The position numbers and the translations under genes were made by a program. Below, one piece after another: positions 6,523-8,531 of a DNA stretch of 8,531 bases. The notes beneath the pieces were generated by a model. The model made no database searches and was not told the DNA's origin. It was given only the letters and a program-made list of their open reading frames with translations. Every line of letters starts with the position of its first letter. Positions within the stretch are counted from its first letter, which is position 1. This stretch comes from an uncultured Candidatus Altimarinota bacterium (lineage in GTDB: Bacteria > Patescibacteriota > Gracilibacteria > CAIRYL01): NCBI GenBank assembly GCA_947311665.1, contig CAMZLA010000051.1, positions 1-8,531 on the forward strand, read 5' to 3'.

Positions 6523-6554
6523 AATATATAAAAATGAGTGTGTAAAACTGTGAA
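6523..6554 (-). promoter_or_regulatory. Candidate promoter of rsmH and the division cluster, overlapping a DnaA box
   Basis: On the minus strand, TTCACA (6549-6554, one mismatch to TTGACA) is followed after 18 bases by TATATA (6525-6530). An overlapping TATATT (6523-6528) is an alternative -10. Transcription would begin close to the GTG start, giving little or no leader. The -35 element is part of a perfect TTATTCACA DnaA box, so bound DnaA (or another repeat-binding protein) would compete with RNA polymerase. Confidence 0.4.
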
Positions 6555-6591
6555 TAAAATTGTGGAAAACTTGTGAATAAAAAGTGGATAA
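6539..6591. promoter_or_regulatory. Array of five helically phased DnaA-box-like direct repeats upstream of rsmH
   Basis: On the plus strand five nonamers stand in the same orientation: TGTGTAAAA (6539-6547), TGTGAATAA (6549-6557), TGTGGAAAA (6561-6569), TGTGAATAA (6572-6580) and AGTGGATAA (6583-6591). Against the DnaA-box consensus TGTGNATAA (reverse of TTATNCACA), two are exact and three differ at one position. The starts are 10, 12, 11 and 11 bases apart, about one helical turn each, so bound proteins would line up on one face. The array starts 24 bases upstream of the rsmH GTG. An alternative reading is a set of MraZ operators, which are also repeats of about 10 bp in front of dcw operons and have a GTG core in Mollicutes. 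MraZ is not encoded here. Confidence 0.6.
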
Positions 6592-6600
6592 GTTTTTCAC
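6584..6600. repeat. Imperfect palindrome at the distal end of the DnaA-box array
   Basis: GTGGATAAGTTTTTCAC reads GTG-n-A-n-AA-n-TT-n-T-n-CAC. Three bases at each end and most inner positions are symmetric. It begins with the last DnaA-box-like repeat, so it may simply be a box followed by a weak opposing box, or an operator for a dimeric regulator. Confidence 0.3.
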
Positions 6601-6688
6601 TATTTTTACAAAACTTTCTTCTAAAAAAAAGATTTGTCATCTTATTTAGACTATAACAAACACAAATCATATTCACCACTCAAGATTG

Positions 6689-6719
6689 TTGTCAATTCTG
6701 TCTAGACAATGAATACAAT
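6689..6719 (+). promoter_or_regulatory. Possible plus-strand promoter with a central TGTCTAGACA palindrome
   Basis: TTGTCA (6689-6694, one mismatch to TTGACA) and TACAAT (6714-6719, one mismatch to TATAAT) are separated by 19 bases, which is slightly long. The 10-bp perfect palindrome TGTCTAGACA (6699-6708) lies between them, a classic place for a repressor site. It could serve purQ with a leader of about 200 bases. Confidence 0.3.
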
Positions 6720-6828
6720 AATTACTCAAGGAAAGGTTAAGCATATTAAAGAAAGCAAAAAACAAGAAAAAGAAAACAAAGAAAAGCAACATTGATTTTT
6801 AATAAAAAAAACTTAAAATATGTGTTTC

Positions 6829-6834
6829 TATAAT
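6829..6834 (+). promoter_or_regulatory. Candidate -10 box (TATAAT) upstream of purQ
   Basis: A consensus TATAAT lies 96 bases before the purQ ATG and is flanked by two ATGTGTT direct repeats (6820-6826 and 6837-6843). No -35 box stands at the right distance. It is an alternative to the promoter candidate at 6689-6719. Confidence 0.25.
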
Positions 6835-6930
6835 AAATGTGTTCAGTTTTTTTTACAGAAAAAATAAAATTAATCTTTTCAGATATACATCTCTATGCAA
6901 TAATATTTCCACTCTTTTATTGTAATTATT

Positions 6931-8211
6931 ATGCCCAAAATTGCGGTTCTTACCTTTCCTGGAAATAATTGTGAAACAGAAACAGTTCGAGCATTACAAA
7001 ATGCAGGGTTTCAATCTGAAGTTTTTTTATGGAATAGAACAAAAGATGAACTGTTAGAATTTGATGGTGTTGTAATTCCTGGAGGATTTTCTTTTGAAGA
7101 TAGAGGGCGAAGTGGAATTGTTTCAAGCCAAGAACCTATTTTCAAAACATTAAAAATAATGGCAGAAAAAAATATTCCAATTTTAGGAATTTGTAACGGA
7201 GCACAAATGCTTGTTGAGAGTGGATTAATTTTAGCCGATAGCAACAATATTCCTGCCTGTGCATTATTATGGAATAAACGAGTAGATAATTCTGGAACTA
7301 TTTTAGGAACAGGGTTCTATCATTCATGGAAAAATATAAAACCAGTAAATATACGCACACCTTTTTCAAATTTCAAACAAACAATACATATTCCAATAGC
7401 TCATGGAGAAGGACGGTTTACTTTTACAGAAGAAATGGAGAAAGAGATTATTGAAAAAAATTTAATAATTTTTCAATATGTAGACGATGAAGGGAATATT
7501 GATGATCATTATCCAATAAATCCAAATGGAAGTTTTAAAAATATAGCAGGACTTTCAAATCCGACAGGAAATGTTGTTGCTCTCATGCCTCATCCAGAGA
7601 GAGCCGATGAAGGGAATGCTGTATTTGAATCATTATGGAATTATTTTAAAACCCCTTGGGAATTGAATAATGAAAAAATAACACTTACCGATTTTTTATC
7701 GGTTGAAAGAAAAAAAACTGATGAAGCAGAAATAACTGTTCTTGTCCGATTAAAAATTACAGATAAAACAGAAAAAACATTTGCCAATGTTTTGGAAGAA
7801 GAAAATATTACTCGACGAGAAAAATGGGGATTTTACATGAAAAACAATATTTCTTCTGAGGAGAAAATAACACTTCTTTCGTCTATCATCAGTGCAGGAG
7901 AACTCGTAAATGAAAACAAGCAATGGGTTGTCGCAAAAATTGATGGAGAATGGTATGATTGGAATGAAGGCGTTGGATTTGAAAAAAACAAACCTCGATT
8001 TGAAGAAAAAAATTGTTTTATTGTAGAAGAAAAAGAAGATTTTAAAGGAATAGCAAAACATCAGCATCTTTCTCATATTTTCCCAAATAACAATATTGAA
8101 AAAATTTCTTATGGAGTATGCTGGGAAGTTCCAGAAAATAAAAAAGAAGAATATGTTTCTCATTCTCTTTTTTCAACACGAGTTGGAGATTTTATAAAAG
8201 ATTTGGTATAG
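6931..8211 (+). CDS. purQ: PurQ-type phosphoribosylformylglycinamidine synthase glutaminase with a long C-terminal extension
   Basis: The first 245 or so residues are a class I glutamine amidotransferase of the PurQ type. It frees ammonia from glutamine for PurL, which converts FGAR to FGAM in purine synthesis. Motifs seen: VLTFPGNNCETET (6-18), VVIPGGFSFEDRGRSG (47-62), GICNGAQ with nucleophile Cys88, IPIAHGEGRF (154-163), QYVDDEG and YPINPNGS (182-201), and the catalytic MPHPERA with His221 and Glu223. Standard PurQ is about 225-275 residues long. This protein has 426, with an extra domain from about residue 246. The segment EITVLVRLKITDKTEKTFANVLEE (267-290) has a strand-helix start that recalls PurS, the small bridging subunit of the FGAM synthase complex, so a PurQ-PurS-like fusion is possible but unproven. 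No purL is in view. The upstream region lacks a Shine-Dalgarno site. MPKIAVLTFPGN is a typical PurQ N-terminus, which fixes the start. Confidence 0.88.
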   Translation: MPKIAVLTFPGNNCETETVRALQNAGFQSEVFLWNRTKDELLEFDGVVIPGGFSFEDRGRSGIVSSQEPIFKTLKIMAEKNIPILGICNGAQMLVESGLILADSNNIPACALLWNKRVDNSGTILGTGFYHSWKNIKPVNIRTPFSNFKQTIHIPIAHGEGRFTFTEEMEKEIIEKNLIIFQYVDDEGNIDDHYPINPNGSFKNIAGLSNPTGNVVALMPHPERADEGNAVFESLWNYFKTPWELNNEKITLTDFLSVERKKTDEAEITVLVRLKITDKTEKTFANVLEEENITRREKWGFYMKNNISSEEKITLLSSIISAGELVNENKQWVVAKIDGEWYDWNEGVGFEKNKPRFEEKNCFIVEEKEDFKGIAKHQHLSHIFPNNNIEKISYGVCWEVPENKKEEYVSHSLFSTRVGDFIKDLV

Positions 8212-8247
8212 TGAGAACAGGCAAAGTGAATTATTTATTTTGAATAG

Positions 8248-8531
8248 ATGGATTACAACGAAGATGAATTTCTTACACGACCACAGGCAGCAAAATATAT
8301 TGGAGTTTCAACACGAACTTTAGACAGATATGTTGCACAAAATAAAATTTCAGTAGTAAGGGAAAAAGGACATGTATTACTCAGAATATCAGAATTAGAT
8401 ATTCTTCATCAGCAAAAAAACCCTGTTGCTGCACAAGTTATTTCAGATATTTCAATAAATAACTCTGAAGAAGAAAATAATATCTATGAAATTAACGAAA
8501 AAATACAAAAATATAAAACACTCTATGAAGA
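8248..8531 (+). CDS. Helix-turn-helix (MerR/excisionase-type) protein, N-terminal part, cut by the right edge
   Basis: An ATG opens a frame that runs off the window after 94 codons. An in-frame TAG directly before the ATG fixes the start. Residues 8-53 form a winged-helix/MerR-like DNA-binding domain: FLTRPQAAKYIGVSTRTLDRYV followed by the wing (KGHVLLRISELDIL). This is the HTH_17/excisionase pattern in which AAKYLGVS.RTL.R forms the helix-turn-helix. The remainder (58-94) is rich in Asn, Glu and Lys and may begin a linker or coiled coil. The gene follows purQ on the same strand after 36 bases, so the two may be co-transcribed. No Shine-Dalgarno site is visible. Such domains occur in phage excisionases, plasmid and chromosome-partition factors, and transcription regulators. 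The fragment does not tell which. Confidence 0.75.
   Translation, partial: MDYNEDEFLTRPQAAKYIGVSTRTLDRYVAQNKISVVREKGHVLLRISELDILHQQKNPVAAQVISDISINNSEEENNIYEINEKIQKYKTLYE

Larger units (their letters stand above)
6601..6930. other. Divergent intergenic region between the DnaA-box array and purQ
   Basis: About 330 bases hold no convincing gene. From left to right there is an AT-rich stretch, a perfect palindrome at 6699-6708, a short 28-codon open frame (6709-6795) within which lies a T-free A-rich tract (6748-6791), an inverted repeat of A8CT and AGT8 flanking a TATAAT (6804-6854), and an AU-rich purQ leader without a Shine-Dalgarno site. No tRNA, rRNA, CRISPR or recognisable riboswitch was seen. 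Confidence 0.5.

Noticed and set aside
6634..6658. Plus-strand promoter TTGTCA (6634-6639) and TATAAC (6653-6658)
   Set aside because: The 13-base spacer is too short for a normal sigma-70-type promoter.
6835..6930. Purine riboswitch or other structured leader before purQ
   Set aside because: No conserved riboswitch core or stable stems were seen. The leader is AU-rich and seems unstructured by eye.
7750..8163. Minus-strand open frame of 137 codons inside purQ
   Set aside because: It is antisense to a well-supported gene. Its Phe/Ile/Asn-rich product is typical of the reverse strand of Lys/Glu-rich coding sequence.
1..8531. Use of UGA as glycine (genetic code 25, as in Gracilibacteria and Absconditabacteria), suggested by the lack of TGA stops in the recognised genes
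   Set aside because: No in-frame TGA occurs in any of the recognised conserved genes, where many glycines would be expected to use it. The sample of stops is small and AT-rich genomes favour TAA. Reading TGA as Gly also does not repair the nuclease gene, whose zero frame soon meets TAA.

Overview
The window is strongly AT-rich bacterial DNA read with the standard code. The recognised genes end in TAA or TAG and contain no in-frame TGA. It suggests a small-genome, low-GC member of the Patescibacteria (Candidate Phyla Radiation). The reasons are a condensed and rearranged division/cell-wall cluster, a short MurE-type ligase lacking the usual N-terminal domain, an FtsQ ending in a YIDLR...NKVIYK-type tail, few Shine-Dalgarno sites and very short gene gaps. 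This placement is an inference from gene style. No rRNA or other taxonomic marker is present.

Layout. Positions 2-424 (+) hold the C-terminal end of UvrC, cut by the left edge. It converges on a minus-strand block that reads, in transcription order from 6515 down to 439: rsmH (16S rRNA m4C methyltransferase), an FtsL/DivIC-like protein, a five-helix membrane protein with a CvpA-like look, a YhcG/DUF1016-family PDDEXK nuclease, a MurE-type Mur ligase, FtsQ, and a D-alanyl-D-alanine carboxypeptidase. This resembles a stripped dcw cluster. The transpeptidase gene ftsI, normally next to ftsL, is absent here, and a membrane protein and a nuclease gene lie between ftsL and murE.

Positions 6516-6930 are a 415-base divergent intergenic region. 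Next to the rsmH start are five direct repeats of TGTGnAtAA type (6539-6591), spaced 10-12 bp apart on one face of the helix. Two match the DnaA-box consensus exactly. The region also holds a perfect 10-bp palindrome, a T-free tract and a candidate promoter. To the right, on the plus strand, are a purQ-type glutamine amidotransferase with an unusual C-terminal extension of about 180 residues (6931-8211) and the start of a helix-turn-helix protein (8248 to the right edge).

The minus-strand genes act together at the membrane and septum: precursor ligation (MurE), divisome assembly (FtsL, FtsQ), peptidoglycan trimming (DacA) and ribosome maturation (RsmH). The nuclease is the outsider. Its 3' end carries a one-base frameshift in an A8 tract, past which a further 34 family-like residues can be read. 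The points most worth checking are the helically phased DnaA-box (or MraZ-box) array controlling the division cluster, the frameshifted nuclease inside that cluster, and the unusual domain forms of MurE, RsmH and PurQ.
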